Below are positions 42,538 to 52,253 of a stretch of DNA of 64,000 nucleotides, piece after piece (within the stretch, counting starts at the first letter, position 1; every line of letters starts with the position of its first letter). The notes under the pieces were generated by a model that was given only the letters and a program-made list of their open reading frames with translations, did not search any database and was not told where the DNA came from. Location: positions 248,001-312,000 of the forward strand of contig JAJPIO010000009.1 of assembly GCA_021324735.1 (NCBI GenBank). The letters run 5' to 3'. This DNA comes from Bacteroidota bacterium. Its GTDB lineage: Bacteria > Bacteroidota > Ignavibacteria > Palsa-1295. The translations under genes and the position numbers were made by a program.

Positions 42538-44142
42538 CTATTGGCCCCGTCTGTCCGACTTGTAAACCACGAAATTCTCGCACAGCGTATCCGCTGCCCG
42601 GTACTTCTCTGCGAGTAGGTTTTTTAGCGGCGACCACAAAGTATCGGTTGCCACGATCGACTCACTCGTTTCTGGTTTGCCACGGAAGCGCAGGGTGTCG
42701 AACCGCTCGATCACGATCAGCGCAGGTTGCTTTTTTACCAGCGTATCATTCAACGCTCGAATCTCGTCGGGCGGGATCACTCCGCTGGTAAACAGCAACG
42801 CATAGACATACCGCGTTGCCGGCATTCGATTGGCCTTCCAGTAGGCGCCCGGTTCTTCGCCAAAAATAAAGATCTCATCGTTGGCCGCGGAATGCAAGCG
42901 TAAGTACTGCGCCAACGAATCAGTGCAAGCGGGATAATAAAGGCTATGTCTCGATCCGAGCGATGCCACATACGCTGCATGATGTCGTAGTGAGAGCAAT
43001 GCGTCGGAAGTGTAATGTATTCGCCGACGCTGGCTTGGGGCCACTATTATGATTACGAGGATGACAGTCAAACCAGCAATCGCCGCCCATGTCCTCGATC
43101 TCTTTCTAATTACTTTAAAAAGATAAACGCAAGATATTGCGACTAACGGAACGAGCCCCGGCAAGAAAACAACATATTGATATCCCCACCCTTTGTTTTG
43201 AAGGAGAACGGCAAGCATGCCGGCAAGGAATAGCATAAAAGGAAGCCGAATAGACGCGAAAAATAACTTATTACGCCCCAGGAACGCACACACGATCGCA
43301 GCAATGGTGAGGACGGACCAGACATCCAAATATCTCCATGGAACGAGCAGAAAGTCGATCGGCTGTAGCGAAGAAACTTCATTCGGATGATTCTGAAAAA
43401 CACTCACTGCAATATGGAAGTATTCGGCGAGGCTTCCCTCAAGTGCGAGCACGATGACCTGGACGGCGCACCACCCGATAAATCCAAGCACAAGAAAAAG
43501 GAATTCTTTTCGAGCCCGCTCCTGATGTCGTAATAGTATCTCCGTCGCTATCGGCAGAAGGAAGATCGCATTGGTGGTCTTAAAAAAAGTGGCGCAACCG
43601 ATCAGTGCTCCTGCGATAAGAAGCCGCTTATTACTCGGACGATAAATTAAGTATGCCGCGCCAATGATCAAGACAAGGGAATACGATTCTGTTTGTGCGG
43701 TATCAGCGAGTCCGAGCGATAAAAGGGTAAGAGCAAGTAAGATGGTCGCAAGCGGTGGAATAATGCGCGGATATGGATCGTGCAGTTGGTCATCTACAGA
43801 CATCCATGCGTAGAGTGCTGCGCAAGCACAGAGAGCAAATATGTAATCGGAGAGCCGGACGGCAAATCCGTTCGGTCCAAACACCGATTCGAATAAAGCA
43901 TACACGTAGAAAACGTTGGGCGGCTTCACATCCCAGGCGTCGACGTAGAGCTTTTTGCCATGAAGCAGTAGCGATGCGATCTCTCCAAAGATGTTTTGGT
44001 CGAGCCCCAGGCCCCACGCGAGCGATGGCAGGTAAATAACGGCGCAAAGCGCGATCGTTATCCAGAACCGCAGGTCGAACAGGGTAGGCCTGGCGTGCAG
44101 GTCAGCGGGTTCTGGGCGAATGGACGAATTGCGGGCGGTCAC
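42538..44142 (-). CDS. GT-C fold membrane glycosyltransferase-like protein (PMT_2/ArnT type)
   Basis: This is a polytopic inner-membrane protein of 534 residues with about eleven TM segments. The first loop after TM1 reads LGLDQNIFGEIASLLLHGKKL, an acidic motif (D-x-N-x-F-x-E-x-A) in the place of the catalytic base of ArnT/PMT-like enzymes, with DAWDVKPPNVFYVYAL soon after. The C-terminal 150 residues are soluble and periplasmic. It probably moves a sugar from a polyprenyl-phosphate carrier; substrates are unknown. The start is GTG at 44142. It is divergent from rsgA. Confidence 0.82.
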   Translation of the reverse strand: MTARNSSIRPEPADLHARPTLFDLRFWITIALCAVIYLPSLAWGLGLDQNIFGEIASLLLHGKKLYVDAWDVKPPNVFYVYALFESVFGPNGFAVRLSDYIFALCACAALYAWMSVDDQLHDPYPRIIPPLATILLALTLLSLGLADTAQTESYSLVLIIGAAYLIYRPSNKRLLIAGALIGCATFFKTTNAIFLLPIATEILLRHQERARKEFLFLVLGFIGWCAVQVIVLALEGSLAEYFHIAVSVFQNHPNEVSSLQPIDFLLVPWRYLDVWSVLTIAAIVCAFLGRNKLFFASIRLPFMLFLAGMLAVLLQNKGWGYQYVVFLPGLVPLVAISCVYLFKVIRKRSRTWAAIAGLTVILVIIIVAPSQRRRIHYTSDALLSLRHHAAYVASLGSRHSLYYPACTDSLAQYLRLHSAANDEIFIFGEEPGAYWKANRMPATRYVYALLFTSGVIPPDEIRALNDTLVKKQPALIVIERFDTLRFRGKPETSESIVATDTLWSPLKNLLAEKYRAADTLCENFVVYKSDRRGQ

Positions 44143-44194
44143 TGTTAGTGGTGCGAAGATACACGCATATCACGCGCCTTAAGCAAAAATAGTT

Positions 44195-45337
44195 TTGGCG
44201 AAAAAGCCAACCCGGTCTCAAACCACGATTTCCGAAGAGGAGTATTCGGAGCACGAAAGCTCTCGCACGCACGAGCAGATCCGTCGCGCCCATGAGGACC
44301 GCAGCCGCGAGCGCCGCAAACTGACAAAAAAGCCGGAGCGGCAAACGAATGCAAGATCGCTTAGCCCAACGCCTCTTCTCGAGGGAGAAGAGAATGTCGG
44401 TCGCATCATTGCTACAGAAGGCGCTTTCTTTGTGCTGCGCCTGGAGGATGGCTCCGAGGTCCGGGCCAAAACCTACAAAGGTACTCGCACTGGTAACCCC
44501 AATGCAACACTCGTTGCCGTTGGTGATGAGGTCCGCGTTACGATCAACGAGCCGGGACACTCGATGATCGAGGAAGTCGTCACTCGCCGGACGAAACTCT
44601 CGCGGCATGCCGCAGGAAGACGCGATGCATTCGAACAAGTGGTCGTCGCTAATGTCGATGTCCTCGTTATCGTAGCAAGCGTTGGTGAGCCGAAGTTGCG
44701 TTCGGGTATTATCGACCGGTATGTTGTTGCCGGCCTGGAAGGTGGACTCGAAGTAGTTATTGCGATCAATAAGATCGATCTTGCTTCGCCCGAAGAAATG
44801 GATGAAGCATTATACTATCGGGACCTCTATCGGGAGATCGGTCACACCGTGGTGTTAGTCTCCGCCGAGGAGGGAACGGGCATGGCTCCGCTAAAAGAAG
44901 CGATCGAAGGAAAGACGAGCGTGTTCGCAGGGCATTCCGGTGTTGGCAAAAGCTCGCTGGTGAATGCGGTGATAGGCCGCGAGGTGGCGCGTGCCGGCAT
45001 CCTGCAAAAGAAATTTCGGCGCGGCGCCCACACGACCGCTTCCAGCACGCTCATCGAAGTGGACGGTATGCCGGGCACGTTCATCGCGGATACCCCGGGC
45101 GTTCGGGAGTTCTCGAACTACGAACTCGATTCCCATAATTTGAAGTTTGCATTCCACGAATTCTTACGCTTTGCGAATCAGTGTGCGATCACGAATTGCT
45201 CGCACATACACGAGCCGGGCTGCGCCGTTCGCGAGGCGGTGGAAGACGATAAGATCGCCATCGAACGGTACGCAAGTTACGAGAAACTGTTCGAAGAAGC
45301 AAAGCGGAGCGAGGTCAAACGTCTCGAAAAAAAATAA
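44195..45337 (+). CDS. rsgA: Ribosome small subunit-dependent GTPase A
   Basis: This is a circularly permuted GTPase that helps mature the 30S ribosomal subunit. An OB fold (about 65-125) is followed by the permuted G motifs: NKIDLA (G4) comes before GHSGVGKSSLVNAV (G1), HTTAS for G2 and DTPGVREF (G3). The zinc knuckle CAITNCSHIHEPGC follows near the end. The N-terminal 60 residues are an unusual highly charged extension rich in Glu, Arg and Lys. The TTG at 44195 is the first start in the frame; a later start would trim the extension. The FKBP gene begins 28 bases after the stop. Confidence 0.95.
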   Translation: MAKKPTRSQTTISEEEYSEHESSRTHEQIRRAHEDRSRERRKLTKKPERQTNARSLSPTPLLEGEENVGRIIATEGAFFVLRLEDGSEVRAKTYKGTRTGNPNATLVAVGDEVRVTINEPGHSMIEEVVTRRTKLSRHAAGRRDAFEQVVVANVDVLVIVASVGEPKLRSGIIDRYVVAGLEGGLEVVIAINKIDLASPEEMDEALYYRDLYREIGHTVVLVSAEEGTGMAPLKEAIEGKTSVFAGHSGVGKSSLVNAVIGREVARAGILQKKFRRGAHTTASSTLIEVDGMPGTFIADTPGVREFSNYELDSHNLKFAFHEFLRFANQCAITNCSHIHEPGCAVREAVEDDKIAIERYASYEKLFEEAKRSEVKRLEKK

Positions 45338-45364
45338 CCAAGTGTTTTCACTTAACTTAACTGT

Positions 45365-45931
45365 ATGAACGTTCTATATTTAGCAATCACAACTCTTGGA
45401 CTGGCCTTTGCAGGCTGCTCGTCGAAGTCGCAGAATGCAGCAACGGATACCTCCGTATCGCAGGCGACGTCGCAGCAGACCGAACAGACGGCTCAGCCGC
45501 AAACAACACAAACTAATCCCCAAGCTATGAATACTCAAGCGGGCGAGAATACTATGCCAGCGCCGGAAAAACACGGCGATACCGTGGTGTCACCATCCGG
45601 CCTGAAATATATCGACCTCGAAGTTGGCAAAGGACCTTCCCCGATGAAGGGACAAACGATCGTTGTAAACTATACGGGTAAATTAATGGATGGCACCACG
45701 TTCGATTCGAATGTGGATCCGAAATTTCATCATGTCCAGCCGTTCTCGACGGTGATCGGTGTCGGGCAGGTCATTCCAGGTTGGGATGAAGGAATGCTGA
45801 CGATGAAAGTCGGTGGCAAGCGCCGCCTTATCATTCCGGGCAACATGGCGTATGGTCCTCGCGGTATGCCGCCGGTCATTCCGCCGAATGCGACGCTCAT
45901 TTTTGACGTCGAGCTACTGAAGGTTCAGTGA
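45365..45931 (+). CDS. FKBP-type peptidyl-prolyl isomerase, lipoprotein
   Basis: This is an envelope foldase that catalyses cis-trans isomerisation of proline bonds. The signal ends in the lipobox FAGC (Cys18). A Gln/Thr-rich linker (about 20-70) reaches a single FKBP domain (about 78-188) with [48 protein letters not shown] and [12 protein letters not shown]. Active-site residues such as Tyr, Asp and Trp are kept. It follows rsgA on the same strand. Its last seven bases overlap the end of the convergent lipoprotein gene. Confidence 0.95.
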   Translation: MNVLYLAITTLGLAFAGCSSKSQNAATDTSVSQATSQQTEQTAQPQTTQTNPQAMNTQAGENTMPAPEKHGDTVVSPSGLKYIDLEVGKGPSPMKGQTIVVNYTGKLMDGTTFDSNVDPKFHHVQPFSTVIGVGQVIPGWDEGMLTMKVGGKRRLIIPGNMAYGPRGMPPVIPPNATLIFDVELLKVQ

Positions 45932-46554
45932 GCGACTGAATATTCTCTATAGTTTATGCATTGACCGCGGTTAAGGACAGCAGCCTGGCCGCGGTCATTG
46001 TTCCAATAATAGTACGTCCCATTTGCGGAGCTATCCATAGGTGCTCCGAACCGCTCCGTGGCGATCCGAAATTGAGATTCAAAGCCAGTTGTGAGAGGTG
46101 TTGACGATGGTGGCCCGCCATCGAATTCAAACCGAGTAACATTTCCGTTTTGGTCGAAAAACGCCTGAAGAAATACCCGCAGATCACCGAATCGGGTGAC
46201 GGCAAATACCTGAATATTATCGAATACTGTATCTATTAGATTAGAGCCCTGTAATAGCTGCAAAAGACTATCGCGTGTCATTCCTATATATGGCTCCGGG
46301 CGATCGGATCTTGTATCGTCGATGGAATCCGGTTTTGCGCGGCAAAAGTTGGTGGCAAACAATGCAGACTTTAATAACTCTAATTGACGTTCGTTTCTGC
46401 GTTTCTCTGCCAATAAGTACGCTGCATGGATAGAATCCATAGAGAGGTTGAGTTGCTGGAGTTGCGTGTGAATGGAAGGTTGGCGTTCTTTAGGAGGTGG
46501 AACACATCCCACGATCAGCAGCAATAATAGGATTGCGATCCCTCGTCGGTTCAT
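45925..46554 (-). CDS. Lipoprotein coupled to the PorE-like gene, function unknown
   Basis: No family was recognised for this 209-residue lipoprotein (lipobox IVGC, Cys17). A helical region (about 30-70) precedes an alpha/beta part with [20 protein letters not shown], a segment that resembles the short 'GMTxxxV' motif of BamE/SmpA-like outer-membrane proteins, but the match is weak. The ATG overlaps the TGA of the OmpA-family gene (46551-46554), so the two are translationally coupled and may work together. Its stop overlaps the end of the convergent FKBP gene by seven bases. Confidence 0.72.
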   Translation of the reverse strand: MNRRGIAILLLLLIVGCVPPPKERQPSIHTQLQQLNLSMDSIHAAYLLAEKRRNERQLELLKSALFATNFCRAKPDSIDDTRSDRPEPYIGMTRDSLLQLLQGSNLIDTVFDNIQVFAVTRFGDLRVFLQAFFDQNGNVTRFEFDGGPPSSTPLTTGFESQFRIATERFGAPMDSSANGTYYYWNNDRGQAAVLNRGQCINYREYSVAH

Positions 46555-48059
46555 TTCTGTAGAAGTATCAACTCGACTCTCCGGTTTTGTGCGCGTCCTT
46601 CTTCGGTGGAGTTATCCGCGACCGGTTTTGAAGAACCGTAGGACTTTGTTTCGAGCCGCTTTGCATCCACACCATGTTGCGTGAGATACGAGACCACGGC
46701 ATCAGCACGGTCCTTCGCAAGGTGAAGATTATGCTGTTCGCTGCCGGTGTTATCCGTATGGCCGTCCACTTCGAGCTTGTATTCCGGGTGGCTGGCGAGT
46801 AATTCTTTTACGCGATCTAATTCCGGGAAAGAAGCAGGCAATAGGACCGATCTATCGGTCTCGAAAAAGACATTCTTCAATGTAATTGCAGCGCCGCTCT
46901 CGATGCGATTTAATTTCAGGTTACGCTCTAACGATTGATAATCGTTAAGCGCGGTAAGATCGATATGTTCGCTGGTCGGGAAATATCCATCTCGTTCGGC
47001 ATGGATCGCATAACTCTCACCGGCGGGCAACGTGACCTGGTATTCGCCTGTCTGTGGATCGGAGCGGGCGCTGCCGAGCGTGGTGCCATCCGAAAGCCGT
47101 TCGTAATAGATGTGCGCACTCAGCGGCTTATCTTTGGCATCCGAAACAATGCCGTGAACGAGAGCGACCGCCCGCTTCTGCTCGACACGGACGCGGTAAA
47201 TATCGCTCTGGTCATTGACCGATCTGCGCCAGGAGAAATAGGCGTATTTGCCAGAAGCATCTTCCACATAAAACGTCGTGCGTCCCGGACGATTGACCGA
47301 CGGCCCGAGATCTTCCGGCTTGGACCAATGCTGCCACGAGTTATCGAGACGAGTTGAGCGATACACATCTACTTCCCCAAGCCCTCCGGGACGTTCACTC
47401 GAGAAATAGAGCGTCTTATTATCCGAGGCGAGGTACGGTGTCATCTCCGCCCATTGACTATTGATGTCCGGCCCAAGCCATAGCGGCGTATTCCATGACT
47501 GGGTCGAATCGTTAAAGAAGCTGACATAGAGATCGCGGTCGCCGAGCGTAGAATCACGCTCTACCGCCAGCAGTAGCGTTCGCTGGTTCGGCCCGAATGC
47601 GTAATCGGTATTAATCCCATGCGCATTCAAATTCTGGATGTGCTGTGCTTCGGGTATTGACCATCCGTTGGACGTTTTATGCGAGACGTATACTCGATCT
47701 TCCGGTGGTGAATCTTCATGGAGTTTACCGATCAGATAGAGCGTGTTATTATCCGGCGCGATCGAGGTTACGGCGATGCCATAAGAACTGGCGAGGTTTC
47801 CGCCAACGAATTCCGGTGGCGAGAAAGAAGAGTCGCCGCGAACGTGGCTGCGCCAAATATCAAAAACGGGGGAGTTATCCAGGCCTTTTCTCGTGCGCGT
47901 GAAGTAAAGCAGCTTACCATCGGCAGAAACAACGGGCAAAAGCTCGCTGCGGTCCGGCGTATTAATGGAAAGCGGCAGCTTCACTGGCCTGGACTGCGCC
48001 AAAACAAGCGCAGGGCCACACAGGACGAGTAAGATGGCGATACGAAAGAGGAGAGACAT
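46551..48059 (-). CDS. PD40 propeller-CRD-OmpA protein (PorE-like peptidoglycan anchor)
   Basis: This is a periplasmic protein that likely links a membrane machine to the cell wall. From ATG 48059 a signal peptide (to about 22) leads to PD40/WD40-like propeller blades (LLPVVSADGKLLYFTR, MTPYLASDNKTLYFSSERP). A carboxypeptidase-regulatory-like domain follows (VHGIVSDAKDKPL to YAIHAERDGYF). The OmpA C-terminal domain comes last, with VFFETDRSVLLP, VDGHTDNTGSEQHNLHLAKDRA and NRRVEL; peptidoglycan-binding Asp and Arg residues are present. This is the order known for T9SS PorE, except that the N-terminal TPR part is missing. A T9SS role is therefore inferred. The coupled lipoprotein follows. Confidence 0.9.
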   Translation of the reverse strand: MSLLFRIAILLVLCGPALVLAQSRPVKLPLSINTPDRSELLPVVSADGKLLYFTRTRKGLDNSPVFDIWRSHVRGDSSFSPPEFVGGNLASSYGIAVTSIAPDNNTLYLIGKLHEDSPPEDRVYVSHKTSNGWSIPEAQHIQNLNAHGINTDYAFGPNQRTLLLAVERDSTLGDRDLYVSFFNDSTQSWNTPLWLGPDINSQWAEMTPYLASDNKTLYFSSERPGGLGEVDVYRSTRLDNSWQHWSKPEDLGPSVNRPGRTTFYVEDASGKYAYFSWRRSVNDQSDIYRVRVEQKRAVALVHGIVSDAKDKPLSAHIYYERLSDGTTLGSARSDPQTGEYQVTLPAGESYAIHAERDGYFPTSEHIDLTALNDYQSLERNLKLNRIESGAAITLKNVFFETDRSVLLPASFPELDRVKELLASHPEYKLEVDGHTDNTGSEQHNLHLAKDRADAVVSYLTQHGVDAKRLETKSYGSSKPVADNSTEEGRAQNRRVELILLQK

Positions 48060-48163
48060 ACATCTATTTAACGGCCTGGATTTCGAGGGGGTTCGGCGTT
48101 CCTCCATTCAAACTTTTATCCCTATTCAATGAGTTTGGGTTGGAAACCCGCCATTCGCTTTAT

Positions 48164-51100
48164 ATGATAAATAATCCGGTTCTGCGTCCTCGTTCTTATA
48201 CCAACGTTTGGGTCACCTCTCTGGTAGCTGTTCTGTCGTTCGCTCTCACAGTAAGTGCTCAAGCGCACAAGCCGAAGCACCATCGGCATCATAGCGTCGT
48301 ACGCAAAACGGCAGTAACCGACACTGCGAAAAAACCAGGCCGTATCGAGACGCAAGTGAAGGTCGAGCATCGAATGCCGCCGCCCGGCCACGAAGGCGAA
48401 GAGCGCAATAACTGGTTCATGATGCGGCGTGCGTGGCCGAACATGGAGGTCGATCCGACCGCCTATCCCACCGCATTGGCGGAAGCAGCACGAATGCCGG
48501 TAATGTACCCCCGTGCGGGTAAATACTCGTCCTTTACGAGTTCAGATTGGCAGGGCATTGGGCCCTATTCGATCGACGGACGTATTACTTGTATTGCAAC
48601 ACATCCGACAGACTCGAATACATTATATATCGGCGCCGCTGCCGGCGGCCTTTGGAAAACGACCGATCACGGCACGAGCTGGCGATGCGTTACCGATACG
48701 TTCGGCAGTCTTTCGATCGGCTGCGTAACGATCGACCCGGTTCAACCGCAAACATTGTATATCGGGCTTGGCGAGTGTAACGGAAGTTCGGATTCGTATC
48801 CCGGTAACGGACTGTGGAAGTCGAATGACGGTGGGAATACGTGGTCGTATCTCGGCTTTTCGAAGTCGCAGTATATCGCGAAGGTATTGCTCGATCCGGC
48901 AAACCACAACAATATATTCCTGGCAGTACTCGGTCCAAACTCCTTAACCGATACGAATCGTGGCGTCTTTCGATCGACCGATGCGGGTGCAACGTGGACG
49001 CGGCTATTGTATGCGGTCAATGCAAGTAAGTACAGCGTTGGGTTCATCGATATTGCGATCGATCCGCTCAACTCCGCGCAGCTTGTAGCCTTTGCGAACG
49101 ATAAATCCATTACGGTTGCCAGCGACTTTGGTCCCGGTGGACCGGGTGGCCCCGGAACGGGTATATACCGTACGATCGACACAGGCCATTCGTGGGTGAG
49201 AGTCGATACAATGGCTGGAAGCGGTCTTCCTAACGGAGTTAAGCAAGTGGTCCTTGGCCGCGGTGCGTTACTATGGATGAATAGCGGTGGAGACAAGAAG
49301 GCGCAAGATTATTTATTCGCAGCGTACGTTCGCGCCGATACGAATCCGGTCACGCATTATTTAACGGATGAGAATTTTGAAGGCCTGTATCGCTCCACGA
49401 ATCAGGGTCTTACCTGGAGTAAGATCCTCGATTCGACGATCAAGATCCCAATGGGTGGCGTACAAGGGAAAGACAGTGCCAATATTACCAATGCCCAGGG
49501 CGGATATGATTTTTATATGGTCGCGGGACCGATGCCTACCTTGGGTTATCCGGATATTTATCTTGGTGGCATCGACGTATTTCGCTCGACCGATCTTGGC
49601 GCAACGTGGAAGGATATCACAAACTCCTATAGCGATTACTATGTGAAGGGAAGTCGCAAACAGCATTCCGATCAACACGGTCTTGCGTTCACAGCGGCAA
49701 AGGCCGGCAACGACCTGTTCGTCGTTTCGGATGGCGGCATCTTCCACACGACCGACTACGGCACGCATTGGTCTCAAACGACCGGCTTACCGATCACGAT
49801 GTTCTATGCTATCGAACCGTGGCGCGGTGGAATGGCAAATACACCATCCACCATTTCGGCCAGCGATCTAAAAGTATTCGGCGGTACGCAGGATAACGGT
49901 ACGGTCGGTCATGGGCTCACACCGGACGCCGATTTTGCATGGATCAATCATGGCGATGGCGAAGTTGCCGTGTCGCATCCAACCGATCCGAACAAGCTTA
50001 TTACGTCTCTGCAATTCGGTGTCATCTTTGCGCGTAATGCTATCGATTCGCTCGTTCCGGATCCGCTCAGTATGCGCGATACCACGCACGACTCGCGTCC
50101 GCGCTGGCACACGCTAACGTATCGACTGCTCAAAGCCCCGCATCCGCTCACCGATACCGAAGAAGCGGTAGCCTGGACGGCACCGATCGCGCTCGATGAG
50201 AATAATACATCGTCCTTCTATACCGGGCGTTGCCGTGTCTATCGTGCGTTCCTCGACTGGAATGATCTCGAAAACACGACGTGGAAAACGTGGTCGCCGG
50301 CCATCGAAGGTGATACGGCGCAGGATTCAAGATGGTATCTGGGCGATATCGAATCTATTGCGATCGGACCTCGTGATGGGTCAGGAAATCCCATGTTGTG
50401 GGCCGGAGGCTACGGTGTCATACCGAATGTAAGGACCGTACCCAATATTTGGCGGACAACGGTCGATCCGACGCGCAACGATACAACACCGCCTCATTGG
50501 ATCCCTGTGCGCAATAATTTACCATCCTATACGGTCTCTAGTATCGTACCCGATCGTAGTGACTCCTTGACAGCGTTTGTAACGCTGGCTGCCGCAGCCA
50601 GTACGGGCCATGTATGGCGTACTACAACGGGCGGCAAAAAGTGGATCAATATTTCCAGCAATCTTCCATCGACGGCCCCGGTGAGCGTGCTCGTTATCGA
50701 TACATTGAACGAGCACGGCGATCCGCGTCTCAAAAATCAAGTGCTGATCATTGCTACTGATGTGGGAGTCTTTGCAACGACGAATGGTGGTGCACAGTGG
50801 GCACAGCTCGGTACGGTTTTGCCGCACGTTATCATTAGCGATCTTAAGATCTATAAGAACATGCTTATTGCCGCTACGCACGGGCGTTCGTTGTATGCTA
50901 TTGATATCAGCGGCTTGCAAGGTGTGCCGGCAAGCGTATCAAACGCTTCCGCGAACGCTGCACAGAGTGTGATCGCGTATCCAAATCCGATAGTGCCTGG
51001 TACGAAATTCACTGTGCGAATGACAAACGGTCTTGCTGCCTCCGGCGAATGCCGATGTATCAATGAAGCATCTGGCATAGTTACACCACTACCGTTCGAA

Positions 51101-51223
51101 CGAGTGAGCGATGAAGAGTGTACTATAATGGCACCGCGATCCCTTTCAGCGGGTGCTTACATCATCCAATTCCTGGATCGTGATGGAATTCATGCGGAGG
51201 GCCGCCTTTCCATCGTTCGGTAG
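48164..51223 (+). CDS. Large Asp-box beta-propeller protein with T9SS sorting domain
   Basis: This secreted protein of 1019 residues from ATG 48164 has a signal peptide ending near SAQA and a His/Lys/Pro-rich stretch (about 35-90). The rest is one or two propellers with about nine Asp-box turns, for example TTDHGTSW, SNDGGNTW, STDAGATW, STNQGLTW, STDLGATW, TTDYGTHW and TTNGGAQW, like VPS10/sortilin and xyloglucanase propellers. The C-terminal 85 residues (AYPNPIVPGTKFTVRM to SIVR) form a T9SS sorting domain. No glycosidase residues could be named. Divergent from the PorE-like gene. A TTG at 48140 would only lengthen the signal peptide. Confidence 0.87.
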   Translation: MINNPVLRPRSYTNVWVTSLVAVLSFALTVSAQAHKPKHHRHHSVVRKTAVTDTAKKPGRIETQVKVEHRMPPPGHEGEERNNWFMMRRAWPNMEVDPTAYPTALAEAARMPVMYPRAGKYSSFTSSDWQGIGPYSIDGRITCIATHPTDSNTLYIGAAAGGLWKTTDHGTSWRCVTDTFGSLSIGCVTIDPVQPQTLYIGLGECNGSSDSYPGNGLWKSNDGGNTWSYLGFSKSQYIAKVLLDPANHNNIFLAVLGPNSLTDTNRGVFRSTDAGATWTRLLYAVNASKYSVGFIDIAIDPLNSAQLVAFANDKSITVASDFGPGGPGGPGTGIYRTIDTGHSWVRVDTMAGSGLPNGVKQVVLGRGALLWMNSGGDKKAQDYLFAAYVRADTNPVTHYLTDENFEGLYRSTNQGLTWSKILDSTIKIPMGGVQGKDSANITNAQGGYDFYMVAGPMPTLGYPDIYLGGIDVFRSTDLGATWKDITNSYSDYYVKGSRKQHSDQHGLAFTAAKAGNDLFVVSDGGIFHTTDYGTHWSQTTGLPITMFYAIEPWRGGMANTPSTISASDLKVFGGTQDNGTVGHGLTPDADFAWINHGDGEVAVSHPTDPNKLITSLQFGVIFARNAIDSLVPDPLSMRDTTHDSRPRWHTLTYRLLKAPHPLTDTEEAVAWTAPIALDENNTSSFYTGRCRVYRAFLDWNDLENTTWKTWSPAIEGDTAQDSRWYLGDIESIAIGPRDGSGNPMLWAGGYGVIPNVRTVPNIWRTTVDPTRNDTTPPHWIPVRNNLPSYTVSSIVPDRSDSLTAFVTLAAAASTGHVWRTTTGGKKWINISSNLPSTAPVSVLVIDTLNEHGDPRLKNQVLIIATDVGVFATTNGGAQWAQLGTVLPHVIISDLKIYKNMLIAATHGRSLYAIDISGLQGVPASVSNASANAAQSVIAYPNPIVPGTKFTVRMTNGLAASGECRCINEASGIVTPLPFERVSDEECTIMAPRSLSAGAYIIQFLDRDGIHAEGRLSIVR

Positions 51224-51242
51224 TGGATGGCATCCTGCATTG

Positions 51243-52253
51243 ATGATATTTAAAAAACAGTTTTGCCTCGCCGCTGTCATGCTGGCGGGCACGATCGCTC
51301 TTTTTATAGCCCCGGCAGCGGCTCAACGGCGGCATACGCCACCGGAGCCGCATGTGGTAAAGATCAAGCCGGATATCCTTACCTTGCGATATAAGCCGCA
51401 AGCAGGGACTCTGCTCTATGACGTCCACACTCAGATCGATCAGCATATTCGGACGGACCGCGATGAGCTACGGGGATTTCTTTCGAGTTCGGCGCAACTG
51501 GCATTTCATAATATTTCCATCGATTACAAAAAGGGCTTGTGGTCGTTCGAACAGTATTTTACTAAGTTCGAGGTTGCCGGTCACGAGCTGTCGGGCGATT
51601 CTCTGCTCTTGCATGAGAATATGGCTGTTAATCGAATCACCCAGTTAACATATGATATGCGGGGCCAGGAGCTGGCCAAGACGATCAAGGATACGCTTAA
51701 GCTTTTAAATGCCGAAGCACAAACGAACGCATACTTTTTCGAACCGCCACGCATGTTGATCCCGCTGCCCGAAAAATCGGTCACGTATGGCACCTCGTGG
51801 TCCGAGCATGGTCTCGATACGATCTATGTTCGCGATACGGTGAATATTGGTGTTACGACCGGACGGTATGTCTACGATGTCACACATATGTACTCGTTCG
51901 CTAAATTACTCGATACCGAGAACCAGTATTTTGCGATGATCGTAGCTACGGATACCGGTTCGTTTCAAGGGTATCAAAGTAATTCGGTCACCAACGTTTC
52001 GACGAAAACCTCGGGGCCGATCAGCGGGCGCGATACAACACTCCTCGATCTCTTTTCTGGGCGAGTGGTTAAACGAATGCTCGATATGAGAATACCGGCG
52101 CGGGTCGAGGTCTCATCGGCAACTCCGTTCATGGATTTGCTCGAAGTGCATTCATCCGTAGTACTGAACGAATCGAACGCCGCTCAATTACCGACCGATA
52201 GACAAGTACCGGACGAAAAAAAGGACCAGCCGGCTACTGAGGCAAAACCGTAA
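51243..52253 (+). CDS. Exported protein of unknown function
   Basis: This 336-residue protein has a signal peptide (KKQFCLAAVMLAGTIALF, cleaved near PAAAQ) and then a mainly beta domain with no recognised family. Segments such as LRYKPQAGTLLYDVHTQID and YGTSWSEHGLDTIYVRD recall lipid-binding or DUF6263-like periplasmic proteins, but only loosely. The C-terminus is charged and disordered. The ATG at 51243 is preferred to the upstream GTG/TTG options because it gives a proper signal peptide. It follows the T9SS propeller gene by 19 bases, so cotranscription is likely. Its end overlaps the convergent gene by 20 bases. Confidence 0.72.
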   Translation: MIFKKQFCLAAVMLAGTIALFIAPAAAQRRHTPPEPHVVKIKPDILTLRYKPQAGTLLYDVHTQIDQHIRTDRDELRGFLSSSAQLAFHNISIDYKKGLWSFEQYFTKFEVAGHELSGDSLLLHENMAVNRITQLTYDMRGQELAKTIKDTLKLLNAEAQTNAYFFEPPRMLIPLPEKSVTYGTSWSEHGLDTIYVRDTVNIGVTTGRYVYDVTHMYSFAKLLDTENQYFAMIVATDTGSFQGYQSNSVTNVSTKTSGPISGRDTTLLDLFSGRVVKRMLDMRIPARVEVSSATPFMDLLEVHSSVVLNESNAAQLPTDRQVPDEKKDQPATEAKP

